A program made the translations under genes and the position numbers. The notes under the pieces were generated by a model. The model was not told the DNA's origin. It did no database searches and saw only the letters and a program-made list of their open reading frames with translations. Source: JAIQFL01 sp035501495 (GTDB lineage: Bacteria; Acidobacteriota; Terriglobia; Bryobacterales; Bryobacteraceae). From it: a DNA stretch of 64,000 bases. Shown piece after piece: positions 36,385 to 45,177 of this stretch (position 1 is its first letter; every line of letters starts with the position of its first letter). Location: the NCBI GenBank assembly GCA_035501495.1, contig DATJWB010000227.1, positions 37,574 through 101,573 of the forward strand, read 5' to 3'.

Positions 36385-37182
36385 ATGAGACTTCAATATC
36401 GCTGTGGAGCCGCCGCGCTCCTCCTGTTGGCCGCCACGGTGTTGGTGGCCGCCGATGCGCCCTGGGTGGGCAAATGGAAATTCAATCCCGCGAAGAGCGA
36501 TCTCGGACAGACCACCGTCACCTTCGCACAGACTGCTTCCGGCGAGATGCAACTCATTGCCGAAGGTCAGTCCTACACATTCAAGACCGACGGCAAGGAT
36601 TATCCCGCGATTTTCGGATACACGGCGTCATGGAGGCAGATCGATGCCAATACCTGGGAGACCACCGACAAGCTGAATGGGAAAGTGGTTTCCGTCGACA
36701 CCACCAAATTGTCCGCCGACGGTAAGACCCTGACCATGGAATCGAAAGGGAAGAGGCCGAATGGCGAGCCCTTTGATGACACCACCACTTACCAGCGCGC
36801 CAGCGGAGGGCCGGGACTCCCCGGCAAATGGAAAACGCAAAACCTCAAGGTCAGCTCTCCGGAGCTCATGGAGATTGCAGCCGCCGGGCCCGGAGCGGAT
36901 GGCATTACGTTGACCATGCCGGCGGAAAAAGCAAGCTGCAAGGGTGCCTTCGATGGCAAGGAGTACCCTTTCAGCGGCCCCCAAATGCCTCCGGGATTCA
37001 CCGCGACCTTCAAACACATCGGACCGAAGTCTTTCGAGATGACCCTGAAGAACAAGGGCAAGCCGGCCTACGTGAGCACCTTCACCGTTTCGGACGACGG
37101 TAAGACCCTCAGCGAAACCGGCAGTGCCGTGGGAATCGACGAGAAGTATAAATACGTGTACGACCGGCAGCCGGCGAGTTAA
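36385..37182 (+). CDS. Secreted hypothetical protein, two lipocalin-like halves
   Basis: The product is 265 residues from ATG 36385, with GGTGAG upstream and a signal peptide (MRLQYRCGAAALLLLAATVLVAA). Two similar beta-rich halves can be seen: the first starts APWVGKWKFNPAKSDLG, the second LPGKWKTQNLKVSSPEL. Each runs through several short strands (SYTFKTDGKDYP against GAFDGKEYPFSG; KTLTMESKGKRPNG against SFEMTLKNKGKPAY). This suggests an internal duplication of a roughly 120-residue domain. No catalytic motif is seen. Its stop overlaps that of the convergent fucosidase gene by four bases. Confidence 0.7.
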   Translation: MRLQYRCGAAALLLLAATVLVAADAPWVGKWKFNPAKSDLGQTTVTFAQTASGEMQLIAEGQSYTFKTDGKDYPAIFGYTASWRQIDANTWETTDKLNGKVVSVDTTKLSADGKTLTMESKGKRPNGEPFDDTTTYQRASGGPGLPGKWKTQNLKVSSPELMEIAAAGPGADGITLTMPAEKASCKGAFDGKEYPFSGPQMPPGFTATFKHIGPKSFEMTLKNKGKPAYVSTFTVSDDGKTLSETGSAVGIDEKYKYVYDRQPAS

Positions 37183-38561
37183 CGGGTTTCCAAAACCATC
37201 ACCGAGTCGATTTCGCCCGGGGCCTTATCGGGGAGCGACACGCTGACTTTGTCGTCCTTCTGCGTCACCTTCAACGATGCGTGACGGGCATCGGCGAGGA
37301 AATATGCCTTCGTGATCTTGCCCTTGACCTTCGTCAGCTCGAACGAGCCCGACGGCCATTTGAACAGGTGAACGTACAGCTTGCCCGGCCTGGTGGTGCA
37401 GCGCCAGTCCTTGGCGATCCTGAATCCGGGATTGCCCTTCTTGTCGTGCGTGCTGTTGTCCACCTCGCCCAGTTCTTCGCCGAAGGGCGTCGGACCTGCG
37501 CCGTAGATTGACTCGCCGTTGACCTTCAGCCAGCGGCCCACCGCGCGCAGATTGTCCTGGCTGGCCGGCGGTATGATTCCGTCTGACATAGGCCCGACAT
37601 TCAACAGATAGTTGCCGCCCTTGCTCACGATATCCACCAGCTTGAAGGTGATGTCTTCGGGCGTCTTCCAGTCGGTGTCGTCCTTTTTGTAGCCCCAGGT
37701 GTGATTGATCGTGGCGGGCACCTCCCAGTCCTCGTTGACCACGGCATTGGGGATGGCGTTATCGCCCATCGAGCGGTAATCGCCCTTGATGCCGAGGCGG
37801 CCATCGAGCAGGGTGTTGGGTTGCAGCGAGCGGGCCAAATCCACGAAGCGTTGGGCGCGCCCGGACTGCTCGCCGCTCATCATGCGGGGGGTGTCGAACC
37901 AGATCAGGCAGATCGGTCCGTACCGGGTCAGCAGTTCGCGGACCTGGGGTTCCGATTTGCTGCGCAGGTACTGATCGTAGTCTTTCTTCTCGTCGGGGCC
38001 GAAGTCCCAGGTATTGCCGGCGCCGTTGGGCTCGTGCCAGTCCTGCGCCTGCGAGTAGTAGACACCGAAGCGGATGCCGTGGCGCGCGCAGGCCTGCGAC
38101 AGTTCTTCGATGACGTCGCGTTTGAAGGGCGTGGCGTCCACCACGTTGTACTTGCTCACGTCGGAACGAAACATCGCAAAGCCGTCGTGGTGCTTGCTGG
38201 TGATCACCAGGTACTTCATGCCGGCATCCTGCGCCAGTTGGGCGAACGCGTCCGCGTCGAACTTCACGGGGTTGAACTGTTTCGCAAGCTGCTCGTATTC
38301 GGTCACCGGGATCCTGGCGCGATTCATGATCCACTCCCCGATGCCGGGAATGGCCTGCCCTTTCCATTCGCCCGCGGGGATGCAGTAGAGGCCCCAATGG
38401 ATGAAGAGCCCGAACTTCGCTTCGCGGAACCACTTCATGCGCTCTTCGGGCGAGAGCGGCTTGGACGGGTCTTGCGCCGCCGCGATCGACGCGCCCAGAC
38501 AGGCCATCGCCAGGGTGGCGACCGCTCGCCGGGTTCGGATGCGAATCAGTTGACGTGTCAT
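37179..38561 (-). CDS. Alpha-L-fucosidase, glycoside hydrolase family 29 (second copy)
   Basis: The product is 460 residues with a Sec-type leader (about 1-29). The GH29 barrel is clear: KWFREAKFGLFIHWGLYCIP (43-62), KYLVITSKHHDGFAMFRSD, GVYYSQAQDWHEP and LIWFDTPRMM with D223 as likely nucleophile. NYLLNVGPMSDGIIPP and the C-terminal beta domain follow. Unlike the first copy (19544-20836) it has the longer EWIMNRARIPVTEYEQLAKQFNP version of the active-site loop. It is the last gene of a coupled three-gene operon; its ATG overlaps the stop of the lipoprotein gene (ATGA). It probably acts on fucosylated plant or fungal glycans in the periplasm. Confidence 0.9.
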   Translation of the reverse strand: MTRQLIRIRTRRAVATLAMACLGASIAAAQDPSKPLSPEERMKWFREAKFGLFIHWGLYCIPAGEWKGQAIPGIGEWIMNRARIPVTEYEQLAKQFNPVKFDADAFAQLAQDAGMKYLVITSKHHDGFAMFRSDVSKYNVVDATPFKRDVIEELSQACARHGIRFGVYYSQAQDWHEPNGAGNTWDFGPDEKKDYDQYLRSKSEPQVRELLTRYGPICLIWFDTPRMMSGEQSGRAQRFVDLARSLQPNTLLDGRLGIKGDYRSMGDNAIPNAVVNEDWEVPATINHTWGYKKDDTDWKTPEDITFKLVDIVSKGGNYLLNVGPMSDGIIPPASQDNLRAVGRWLKVNGESIYGAGPTPFGEELGEVDNSTHDKKGNPGFRIAKDWRCTTRPGKLYVHLFKWPSGSFELTKVKGKITKAYFLADARHASLKVTQKDDKVSVSLPDKAPGEIDSVMVLETR

Positions 38562-39745
38562 TTATTGCTGTCTCCTGTGCTTCTGGTGGCGTGGATCGTC
38601 ACCCGGTAATGGTTTTCGGCGTTCAGGTTGATCAGTGCGACGAACGCCCGTCCCTGGTACCTGCCGATGGTTCCCGACTGCGAAACCGCCGAGACTTCCC
38701 ATCCCGCCGGCAGAAGGACGGTGTTGCGGAGGCCATGCAGCGTACGGTCGAACACCAGGTCGCCGTTCCGGGACTGGTATCCAGTGTCGTTCAAGGTGCC
38801 GGAGATGCGGATGTGGGCGCTCTGCCGGTCATCGACGATTGGCACCTCCAGCTTTGCCGCCATACCTTTGCCGTCCTTGATTACACTCATGGGCTTGGCG
38901 GTATCCAGGTCAGTCACTTTCAGATCGCGCAGCGACAGGTACGCGAGCGAATCCAACCTGGCCTTCTCGCCTTTGCGAAAGTCGCTGTAAGTCTGCTCGA
39001 CGCGGATGGAGTGGGTTTCCGGTGCATCCAGATCGTACAGCGTCTTGATGTCGTCGAAGAACATGTCGGTGTAGGGAAGCGGCGTGAACTTCGCGGTGGT
39101 CGGGCGCGCGTGGATCGTCACCGGATTGCTCTGGCCGCTGGGGTTCGCAAACGCGAGCTTCAGGAGCCCATCGGGCGTGGTGGTCATCTGCGCCGCGACG
39201 TTCGACGAGATCAGCGAGAAGCCCCTGGGAAGCAGCACCCCGAGCCGATAGCCGCTCAGGCTGCGCACCCACACGATATCGTCGCCGTGCATCATGTAGG
39301 TGCGGGGATCCTTATAGGTCTTGTAGATCAGCACGCGGCCGATGCCGCCCTCGGGGACCGGTATCGGCAGCGCAGCGTGGATGGCATGGTTCTCGGGATC
39401 GTTGCCCTGCTGCCCGTAGGTGAACTTCAGCGGCTTGCCGGACCGCGGATCGTAGACTTCGATATCCGACCCTTCACTGCCCCCGCGCGTGGCGTTGACC
39501 AATTCGGTGGCGCCCACGCGCGTTTCTTCCGGCCAGAAGCGAATCCGGAACTGTTCGCTGCCAGGCGCCAGGATGGCATATTCGGTGTAGGCATCCTGCG
39601 TGAAGAGCCGGGTGACCGGCGGAGTCGGCCGCAGCGATCCATCGGGATTCGCCCCGCCGGGGAACGGGTTGTTGGCGCCGCGTTGTCCGCGCTGGGCCGG
39701 CAGGCAACCTGCCAGCACCACCAGCGCCAGGAGTCCTCGCTTCAA
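38558..39745 (-). CDS. Lipoprotein of unknown function, between PLP-protein and fucosidase genes
   Basis: The product is 395 residues. The start is set at TTG 39745 because it overlaps the upstream stop as TTGA and immediately opens a lipoprotein signal (KRGLLALVVLAGC, lipobox LAGC). An earlier ATG at 39820 would bury the signal. After a Gly/Asn/Pro-rich tether (about 20-45) comes beta-rich sequence (SEQFRIRFWPEETRVGATELVNATRGGS, then VLIYKTYKDPRTYMMHGDDIVWVRSLSGYRLGVLLPRGFSL). I do not recognise the family; the alternating strands suggest two or three beta-sandwich domains that could bind carbohydrate. The ATGA overlap with the fucosidase gene points to a shared role. Confidence 0.7.
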   Translation of the reverse strand: MKRGLLALVVLAGCLPAQRGQRGANNPFPGGANPDGSLRPTPPVTRLFTQDAYTEYAILAPGSEQFRIRFWPEETRVGATELVNATRGGSEGSDIEVYDPRSGKPLKFTYGQQGNDPENHAIHAALPIPVPEGGIGRVLIYKTYKDPRTYMMHGDDIVWVRSLSGYRLGVLLPRGFSLISSNVAAQMTTTPDGLLKLAFANPSGQSNPVTIHARPTTAKFTPLPYTDMFFDDIKTLYDLDAPETHSIRVEQTYSDFRKGEKARLDSLAYLSLRDLKVTDLDTAKPMSVIKDGKGMAAKLEVPIVDDRQSAHIRISGTLNDTGYQSRNGDLVFDRTLHGLRNTVLLPAGWEVSAVSQSGTIGRYQGRAFVALINLNAENHYRVTIHATRSTGDSNK

Positions 39746-41004
39746 GCGTTGGCTGCCTTTCCCAGGACCTCGCGCAGGCGCCGTGCGACGATCAGCTCTT
39801 CGCCGGGCTCCAGCATCCACACTCCCACCACGATGGTGTTCTCGTCCGAGGGCAGGCCTCCGGTGTGCCTTCTGCCGGTAGCGGGATTCAGTTCAATGCT
39901 GGGAGTTCCCTTGCGCAACTCCGCGGCCACGGCTTGAGGGGCGATTTTCACGCGCTGCTGGTCGTAACGCAGCAACAGATGAGGCACGGCGTTGGCGGCG
40001 ACGTCGGGAATCACGATGCTCGATTCCAGCGTGGGCAGCCCTTTGAGCTGCGACGCGATGCGGTCGGCGCGCCGCCGGAACTCCGCCTCCATCGCGGCGT
40101 CGGATTGCGACAGGAACCAGTCCACCGCCGCCACCATGCCGACCATCTGCTCTTTGGCCACCTTCATGCCGCGCCCGATGGAGTCGGAGTTCGGACTGTT
40201 GTTCGGAACGGCCGCGGCGATGAGGTCTTTCTTTCCGAGCAGAAGCCCCGCGTTCTGCGGCCCGCGAATGCCTTTGCCTCCCGAGAAGGTCACCAGGTCG
40301 AAACCCATTTCCGTATATTTCCAGAGATTGGAGATGGGCGGCACGTCGGCGGCGGCATCGTTGAAGCAGGGGACGCCGTGGCTGTGCGCCACGCGCACCC
40401 AGTCTTCGCGCGAGATCTGCCCGCCCTCGGCGGCATTGAAGAAGTGCGCCATCACGGTGCGGTCGTTGAATGCCGCCTCGTACTGCTGCAGGGTCTCGAC
40501 CTCGACGAAACGTGCGCCGCAGTTGGAAATGGCGTGGTCGTAATCGTAGCGATGCGTCTTCTGAACGACCACCTCCGTCTTCAGGCCTGACAGATCGGTG
40601 GGAATCCCATGGACCGCGGAGCGCTTCCCCATGGTGATGCAGGCGGCCGTGCCCAGCGTCAGGGCGGAGGCCGCGCCTGCGGTCACCAGCGCGGCTTCAC
40701 AGCGCAGCAGCCTGGCAATGTACTCGCCGGCGGCCCTCTGCAACTCCCCGAGCCGCACGGGATGTTTGGCGGCGCGGGCTACCGCGGCTTGCACCGAGGG
40801 CGGCATGGTGGATGCCGTCAGCGCGGTGTAGGTGCCCGCGGCGTTGATGATCTTGGTGACTCCGAGCTTGTCGTAGTAATCTTCTCCCTCAGCGGCTTTA
40901 TGCGTATCGGCGGCGGAAGAAGAGCGGGCGGCAAATCCACCCGCGGCCAGGAGCGAGTTGCCCCATGCGAGAAACTTGCGACGGGTACCGCGAAATGCGT
41001 CCAT
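39742..41004 (-). CDS. SelA-like PLP-dependent protein with Tat-type leader
   Basis: The product is 420 residues, well led by AAAGGAGG five to six bases before ATG. Residues 8-27 carry a twin-arginine motif (TRRKFLAWGNSLLAAGG), unexpected for a PLP enzyme. The body is of the SelA/DgaE type (selenocysteine synthase-like, D-glucosaminate-6-phosphate ammonia-lyase-like): GVTKIINAAGTYTALTAS, EAALVTAGAASALTLGTAAC, GVPCFNDAAADVPP and the PLP-binding lysine K244 in FSGGKGIRGPQNAGLLLG. It is not true SelA, since no selenium genes are nearby and the length is short. An amino-sugar or amino-acid lyase is likely. It heads the coupled operon with the lipoprotein and fucosidase. Confidence 0.78.
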   Translation of the reverse strand: MDAFRGTRRKFLAWGNSLLAAGGFAARSSSAADTHKAAEGEDYYDKLGVTKIINAAGTYTALTASTMPPSVQAAVARAAKHPVRLGELQRAAGEYIARLLRCEAALVTAGAASALTLGTAACITMGKRSAVHGIPTDLSGLKTEVVVQKTHRYDYDHAISNCGARFVEVETLQQYEAAFNDRTVMAHFFNAAEGGQISREDWVRVAHSHGVPCFNDAAADVPPISNLWKYTEMGFDLVTFSGGKGIRGPQNAGLLLGKKDLIAAAVPNNSPNSDSIGRGMKVAKEQMVGMVAAVDWFLSQSDAAMEAEFRRRADRIASQLKGLPTLESSIVIPDVAANAVPHLLLRYDQQRVKIAPQAVAAELRKGTPSIELNPATGRRHTGGLPSDENTIVVGVWMLEPGEELIVARRLREVLGKAANA

Positions 41005-41097
41005 GAAGGCCTCCTTTGGGCGAATGTAAGCTTAACTTTAGCGCAAAAGGGATCGACATGGCAGCCTCGAAACCCTTCGGGGCTACAGGGGTTCGGG

Positions 41098-41148
41098 GCG
41101 ACCAAAAAGCGTCGGCATGAGTGCCGTTCTCGCAAGAACCCGACGCGG
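41098..41148 (+). repeat. REP-like element, copy E, with an inserted small hairpin
   Basis: GCGACCAAAAAGCGTCGGCA, loop TGAG and TGCC are followed by a 14-bp palindrome (GTTCT-CGCA-AGAAC) and then CCGACGCGGCAG. The usual right arm TGCCGACGC is therefore interrupted by a second small hairpin. It lies in the 41005-41264 gap before cysH. Confidence 0.7.
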
Positions 41149-41264
41149 CAGCTCGAAGACCACCCGCGGCCAGCGCAACTGGTGCGGGTTTTCGTGGGCT
41201 TTGGGGGCTTACAAGTGGAGCGAGGTTGCCTTCCGTTCTATATTCACGGTATTCTCGATAGAGA

Positions 41265-41990
41265 TTGGAAGATTTGCAGTCCTACGAAGATCTCACGGCA
41301 TCCCAGACTCTGGCGTGGGCCCTCGCCACGTTCCGCGACTTCTTCGCCATCGCCACCAGCTTCCAGAAGGAAGGTATGGTCGTGATCGACCTTGCCGCAC
41401 GCATCTCCTCTGCCGTCCGCGTCTTCACCCTTGACACCGGCCGGCTTCCGGAAGAGACCTGCCGCATCATGGAGACTGTTCGCACGCGCTACGGAATCAC
41501 CATCGAGGTGGTGGCACCCGATCGCGAAGAAGTCGAACGGATGGTTGCCGCCCACGGCCCCAACCTGTTTTACGAGAGCATCGAACTGCGCCAGATGTGC
41601 TGCGAGATCCGCAAAGTCCGCCCGCTGGCGCGCAAACTCCGCGGCTTTCAGGCATGGGCCACCGGTCTGCGGCGCGAGCAGTCCGCAACGCGCGCGGGCC
41701 TGCCCCGTGTGGAGCAGGCCGACGGCCGGATCAAAATCAATCCTCTGGTAGATTGGACCGACGCGGATGTGGACCAGTACATCCGTCTGCACGACGTTCC
41801 CGTCCATCCGCTGTACGCCCGGGGCTATGCCAGCATCGGGTGTGCACCCTGCACGCGCGCCGTCTTGTCCGGAGACGATCCGCGCTCAGGCCGCTGGTGG
41901 TGGGAACAAAACGACCGCAAAGAGTGCGGGATTCACTTCGACGTCAGCCTGCGCCCCGTGCGCATCGGCGGATCGTCGGGAGGCCGTTAG
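41265..41990 (+). CDS. cysH: Assimilatory adenylyl-sulfate/phosphoadenylyl-sulfate reductase
   Basis: The product is 241 residues. An in-frame TAG at 41259 and the lack of any early ATG make TTG 41265 (or TTG 41274) the start. The PAPS-reductase fold has SFQKEGMVVIDLA (P-loop-like), FTLDTGRLPEET and RREQSATRA. The CC-x~80-CxxC pattern (C112, C113, C193, C196) marks the [4Fe-4S]-containing APS-using type, and KECGIH near the C-terminus holds the catalytic C221. It reduces activated sulfate to sulfite with thioredoxin. It stands alone: no cysD, cysN or sulfite reductase gene is in the window. Confidence 0.93.
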   Translation: MEDLQSYEDLTASQTLAWALATFRDFFAIATSFQKEGMVVIDLAARISSAVRVFTLDTGRLPEETCRIMETVRTRYGITIEVVAPDREEVERMVAAHGPNLFYESIELRQMCCEIRKVRPLARKLRGFQAWATGLRREQSATRAGLPRVEQADGRIKINPLVDWTDADVDQYIRLHDVPVHPLYARGYASIGCAPCTRAVLSGDDPRSGRWWWEQNDRKECGIHFDVSLRPVRIGGSSGGR

Positions 41991-42013
41991 GTTACCGCAC
42001 CGAGGTGATTTCC

Positions 42014-42976
42014 TCACATCTGGCGGATGGCCTTGGCACCGCCGCGGCGGATCGCGGCCTTGGGCTTCACCAGTTGCTGCAGTTGATCTTCCGGCAGGCT
42101 GATCGACACGTTCAGGGTGCTTCCCGACGCGGTGACCTGCAGCGATTGCGCCAGCGCCACCGCGGCCGGGTCATTGGCGGCCTGCATCTGCGCCAGCATC
42201 GCCAGCATCTTCACCGCATCGCCCATCTGCTTGGCGTCGTCGGCATTATCGGCCTGTGCCTGCGCGGTCACTACTACCGACGTACCGAACTTCACGCCGC
42301 CGGCGGCCGACTGAATCGTGTTGAAGGGCCCTGTCCCGTTCAGACCCGGCACGTTGGGAGCGGTGGCCGGAGGATGGAGCGAAGAGGGCGGCACCGTGGA
42401 GATGGTCCAGGCATCTTCCGTGGAACTCCACTGGTTCACCAGCACCACGAGCGCGGCGGGGATGGTCGGGCCGCCGCTCTGGCGGTCGATGGCGCCTTTC
42501 ACGTTGGCCACATCGCCGGCGACCGCGATGGTCGATCCGAGAAATGCCACACCGTGTGTGCCTTTCGGGTTCTCCACGATGGTTACCCCTTTATAGCTTT
42601 CGGTGGTGCCGCCGTCCGCGGTCGCGGCCGCCGTGATCTTGTCCGCATCGAAGTTTCCGCGCGCCAGGAAGAGCCCGGTGTGGCTCTCGTTGGAGCCGCC
42701 CACGGTGTTGGATGCAACCAGCAGCTCATGAACGTCGCGAGTGGGGTCGAAGCCGGTCAGCGCCTCCAGCTTCTGCATCTCCTGGTTCTGCGATTGCATC
42801 TGCGAGAGGACGTACTGGCCGAAGGGAGAGGTCTTCGCCTGATCCACATTGACGCCCGCCAGCACTTTGGCGTCGGGCATCACCAGATTCAAAAGGGTCG
42901 GGTCGGCAGCTTTGGCGGGAAGGACGGTCGCAATCACCAGCGCGAGCGTCGAAGAGGTGAGGATTCGTGCGTTCAT
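42014..42976 (-). CDS. Secreted hypothetical protein
   Basis: The product is 320 residues with a signal peptide (MNARILTSSTLALVIATVLPAKA). The N-terminal half resembles the beta-alpha repeats of DUF3352-like proteins that deal with surface or sporulation-type functions: LNLVMPDAKVLAGVNVDQAKTSP, LEALTGFDPTRDVHELLVAS, GTHGVAFLGSTIAVAGD. A Gln/Met/Ala-rich helix (about 255-300) and an Arg-rich tail follow. I cannot assign a function. It stands between cysH and the decayed TIGR03435 gene, convergent with cysH. Confidence 0.65.
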   Translation of the reverse strand: MNARILTSSTLALVIATVLPAKAADPTLLNLVMPDAKVLAGVNVDQAKTSPFGQYVLSQMQSQNQEMQKLEALTGFDPTRDVHELLVASNTVGGSNESHTGLFLARGNFDADKITAAATADGGTTESYKGVTIVENPKGTHGVAFLGSTIAVAGDVANVKGAIDRQSGGPTIPAALVVLVNQWSSTEDAWTISTVPPSSLHPPATAPNVPGLNGTGPFNTIQSAAGGVKFGTSVVVTAQAQADNADDAKQMGDAVKMLAMLAQMQAANDPAAVALAQSLQVTASGSTLNVSISLPEDQLQQLVKPKAAIRRGGAKAIRQM

Positions 42977-43116
42977 AACATCCAGGACGAGGCGTCTGCA
43001 GCAATATTAACGCGCTTTCGGGAAACCGGCGGCGCTAAAATTCCGTTCGCCGGCGGGATTTCCCGGAACACCGTCCGGCCTGTCTTCGTAAGGAGGTTTA
43101 TAACGCTGGAGGGCGA

Positions 43117-43568
43117 ATGGCCATGAAACCAGGCGCGGGTCTGCTCGCGGTACTCGCCGCCGGGACGGTTGCTTCGAGTTTTGGACAGACATCCCCGGCC
43201 TTCGAGGTTGCGTCCGTTCGTCAAAACGAAGGCGGCCGCGGCGAGGCCATTGAACGCACCCCCGGCGGTCTGACGGTTCGCAGCGCCCGCCTTGCGGCCT
43301 GCAAGGCGTGGGCATATCGCCTCCAGGATTACCAGGTCTCGGGGCCTTCTTGGCTGAACGAGGCGCGCTTCGATATTGTCGCCAAGGCCGCGGGCGCCGC
43401 CGGGGAAGACGAGATCCGGCTGATGTTGCAAACTTTGCTCGCGGACCGCTTCAAGCTGGAATTTCACCGCCAGACTCGAGAAATGCCGGCGCTGGTCATG
43501 ACGGTGGCACCTCTTCCAAGGCGATCTCCGCCCTCATGCAGGACGTGGCCTCCTGGCGGCCTGACTAA
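43117..43568 (+). pseudogene. TIGR03435-family protein remnant (truncated and frameshifted)
   Basis: GGAGGG and ATG 43117 open a signal peptide (MAMKPGAGLLAVLAAGTVAS). The mature start has the TIGR03435 signature: AFEVASVRQNEGG, GGLTVRSARLAACKAWAY, DYQVSGPSWLNEARFDIVAKA and then LMLQTLLADRFKLEFHRQTREMPALVM. Near 43505 the frame breaks. A short remnant (TSSKAISALMQDVASW) continues in another frame to TAA 43566-43568, and the C-terminal half of the family is missing. The family is abundant in soil Acidobacteria and of unknown function. The TolC gene begins 48 bp further on. Confidence 0.75.
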
Positions 43569-43615
43569 CTCTGGTCGAAGGCCTCGCCAGGCGCCGGGCC
43601 AACTACAATCGAATC

Positions 43616-44899
43616 ATGCTCCGAGCGACGTTCTTCTTGTTTGCCCTGATTGGTGTCGTCCGCGCCGAAGTCCACAATATGACCCTTCGCCAGGCGGTGG
43701 AGACCGCGGTTCGCCAGAACCCGGACATTGCCCTGGTGCGCCTGGATGAAGAGAAAGCGCGGCAGGCGATCCGCGTCGCGCGCGGACCCTTCAGCCCGCG
43801 GGTCACCGTGGGCAGCGGCCTGGCTTACAGCAACGGGTTCCCGCTGAGCATCGAAGGCTCGGCGCCTAGTGTCGTGCAAGGCCAGGCGGTGCAGTACCTC
43901 TTCAATCGCCCGCAAACCCTGTCAGTCGCCCAAGCCCGCGAGGATGCACGCGGAGCCTCTCTCGCCGTCGCCAGCAAACGCGACGAGGTGGCCTACCGGA
44001 TCGCCACCCTCTACCTCGATGCGGAACGCGCCGCGCGGATCGGGGCCCTGGCACGCAAGGAGACCGAAAGCCAGGAGAAGGTGCTCGAGACCGTTCGTGC
44101 GCAGGTGAGCGAGGGCCGCGCCCTCCCGCTCGCCGAGAAGACCGCCCTGTACAACCTGGCGCACGCCCGCCAAATTGCAGACGGCTTGGAAGACGACCAG
44201 GCCGCCGCCGAGACCACGTTAGCCATCGGGCTGGGCTTCTCCGCCGAGGACCGTGTGCGCCCCGTGGAGGAGGAGCGCACCGTGCCGCAGCTACCGCAAT
44301 CGGACGAACAGGCCATTCAGAGCGTCCTCGAATCCAACAAGGATCTGCGGCGACTGGAATCGCAAATCGTGGCCAAGGAACTCGAGCGCCGCGGCGAACG
44401 CGCCTCGCGGCTGCCGCGAGCCGACCTGGTAGCGCAATACGGCCTCTTCGCCAAGTTCAACAACTACCAGGAATTCTTCCAGAAGTTTCAGCGCAACAAC
44501 GGCCAGATCGGGGTGTCGTTCCAACTCCCCATTCTGGTGGGGTCAGGCGTGGGGGCCCAGGTCGCCCAGACCGAAATCGACATTGCCCACCTGAAGATGG
44601 AGTTGAGCAACCTGCGAAACCGCCTGACCGCCGACCTGCAGCAATCGTTTCGCGACGTGAAGAAGTCCGCAACCGGCGCGGAAGTCTCCCGGTTGGATCT
44701 CGAAGTCGCCCGCGAGCAACTCTCCGTGCTGCTGGCCCAAATGCAGGAGGGCCGCGCCACCATGCGGCAGGTGGAAGAGGCGCGGATCGTCGAAAACCAG
44801 AAGTGGATCGCTTTTTATGACGCCCGGTACGCGGTCGAAAAGGCCCGATGGAATGTGCTGCGGCTGACCGGGGATTTGGCTTCGGCCCTGGGGAAGTAG
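43616..44899 (+). CDS. TolC-family outer-membrane efflux protein
   Basis: The product is 427 residues with a signal peptide (MLRATFFLFALIGVVRAE). It consists of two OEP repeats: MTLRQAVETAVRQNPDIALVRLDEEKARQ opens the first, and QAIQSVLESNKDLRRLESQIVAKELERRGERASRLPRADL the second, each followed by long coiled-coil helices and short barrel strands. It should form a trimeric channel with a periplasmic tunnel. No adaptor or pump gene is adjacent, so the partner is elsewhere; the orphan permease at 22956 is a distant possibility. The gene follows the TIGR03435 remnant and ends before a 418-bp gap with two REP-like copies. Confidence 0.88.
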   Translation: MLRATFFLFALIGVVRAEVHNMTLRQAVETAVRQNPDIALVRLDEEKARQAIRVARGPFSPRVTVGSGLAYSNGFPLSIEGSAPSVVQGQAVQYLFNRPQTLSVAQAREDARGASLAVASKRDEVAYRIATLYLDAERAARIGALARKETESQEKVLETVRAQVSEGRALPLAEKTALYNLAHARQIADGLEDDQAAAETTLAIGLGFSAEDRVRPVEEERTVPQLPQSDEQAIQSVLESNKDLRRLESQIVAKELERRGERASRLPRADLVAQYGLFAKFNNYQEFFQKFQRNNGQIGVSFQLPILVGSGVGAQVAQTEIDIAHLKMELSNLRNRLTADLQQSFRDVKKSATGAEVSRLDLEVAREQLSVLLAQMQEGRATMRQVEEARIVENQKWIAFYDARYAVEKARWNVLRLTGDLASALGK

Positions 44900-45061
44900 T
44901 CCGTGCGCGCGACACGTGTGCTGCCACGAGGCGCCCATCGCTTCCGGGCCCAACCTCATCCGGTTCAGACGCCGGCTGGAGTCAGCTTGTCCGCCGCCGC
45001 GATGAGTCTTGGGGGCCCTCTGAGCATGGCGCCTCGCCCCCTTTCGCGGCCCCGGATTGGT

Positions 45062-45110
45062 GCCGACCAAAAAGCGTCCCGAAGAGTCGGGACGCGCCAC
45101 TGCGGCGCAC
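45062..45110 (+). repeat. REP-like element, copy B1
   Basis: GACCAAAAA is followed by a 9-bp stem with an AGAG loop (GCGTCCCGA, AGAG, TCGGGACGC; 45074-45095) and GCGCCACTGC. It is the first of two elements in the 44900-45317 gap, which otherwise holds no gene I can support. Confidence 0.85.
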
Positions 45111-45177
45111 AACCGAAGATGAAAATGGTGTCCCAGTTTGCCGACGGAATGGGGACTTTCGCAGGCAATGGTGCGAG

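Noticed and set aside
38555..39937. Plus-strand frame of 460 codons antisense to the lipoprotein gene
   Set aside because: The minus frame has a lipobox and translational coupling on both sides.
39742..41004. True selenocysteine synthase (selA)
   Set aside because: There is no selB, selenocysteine tRNA or selenoprotein nearby, the protein has a Tat leader, and the sequence is closer to the DgaE-like lyases.
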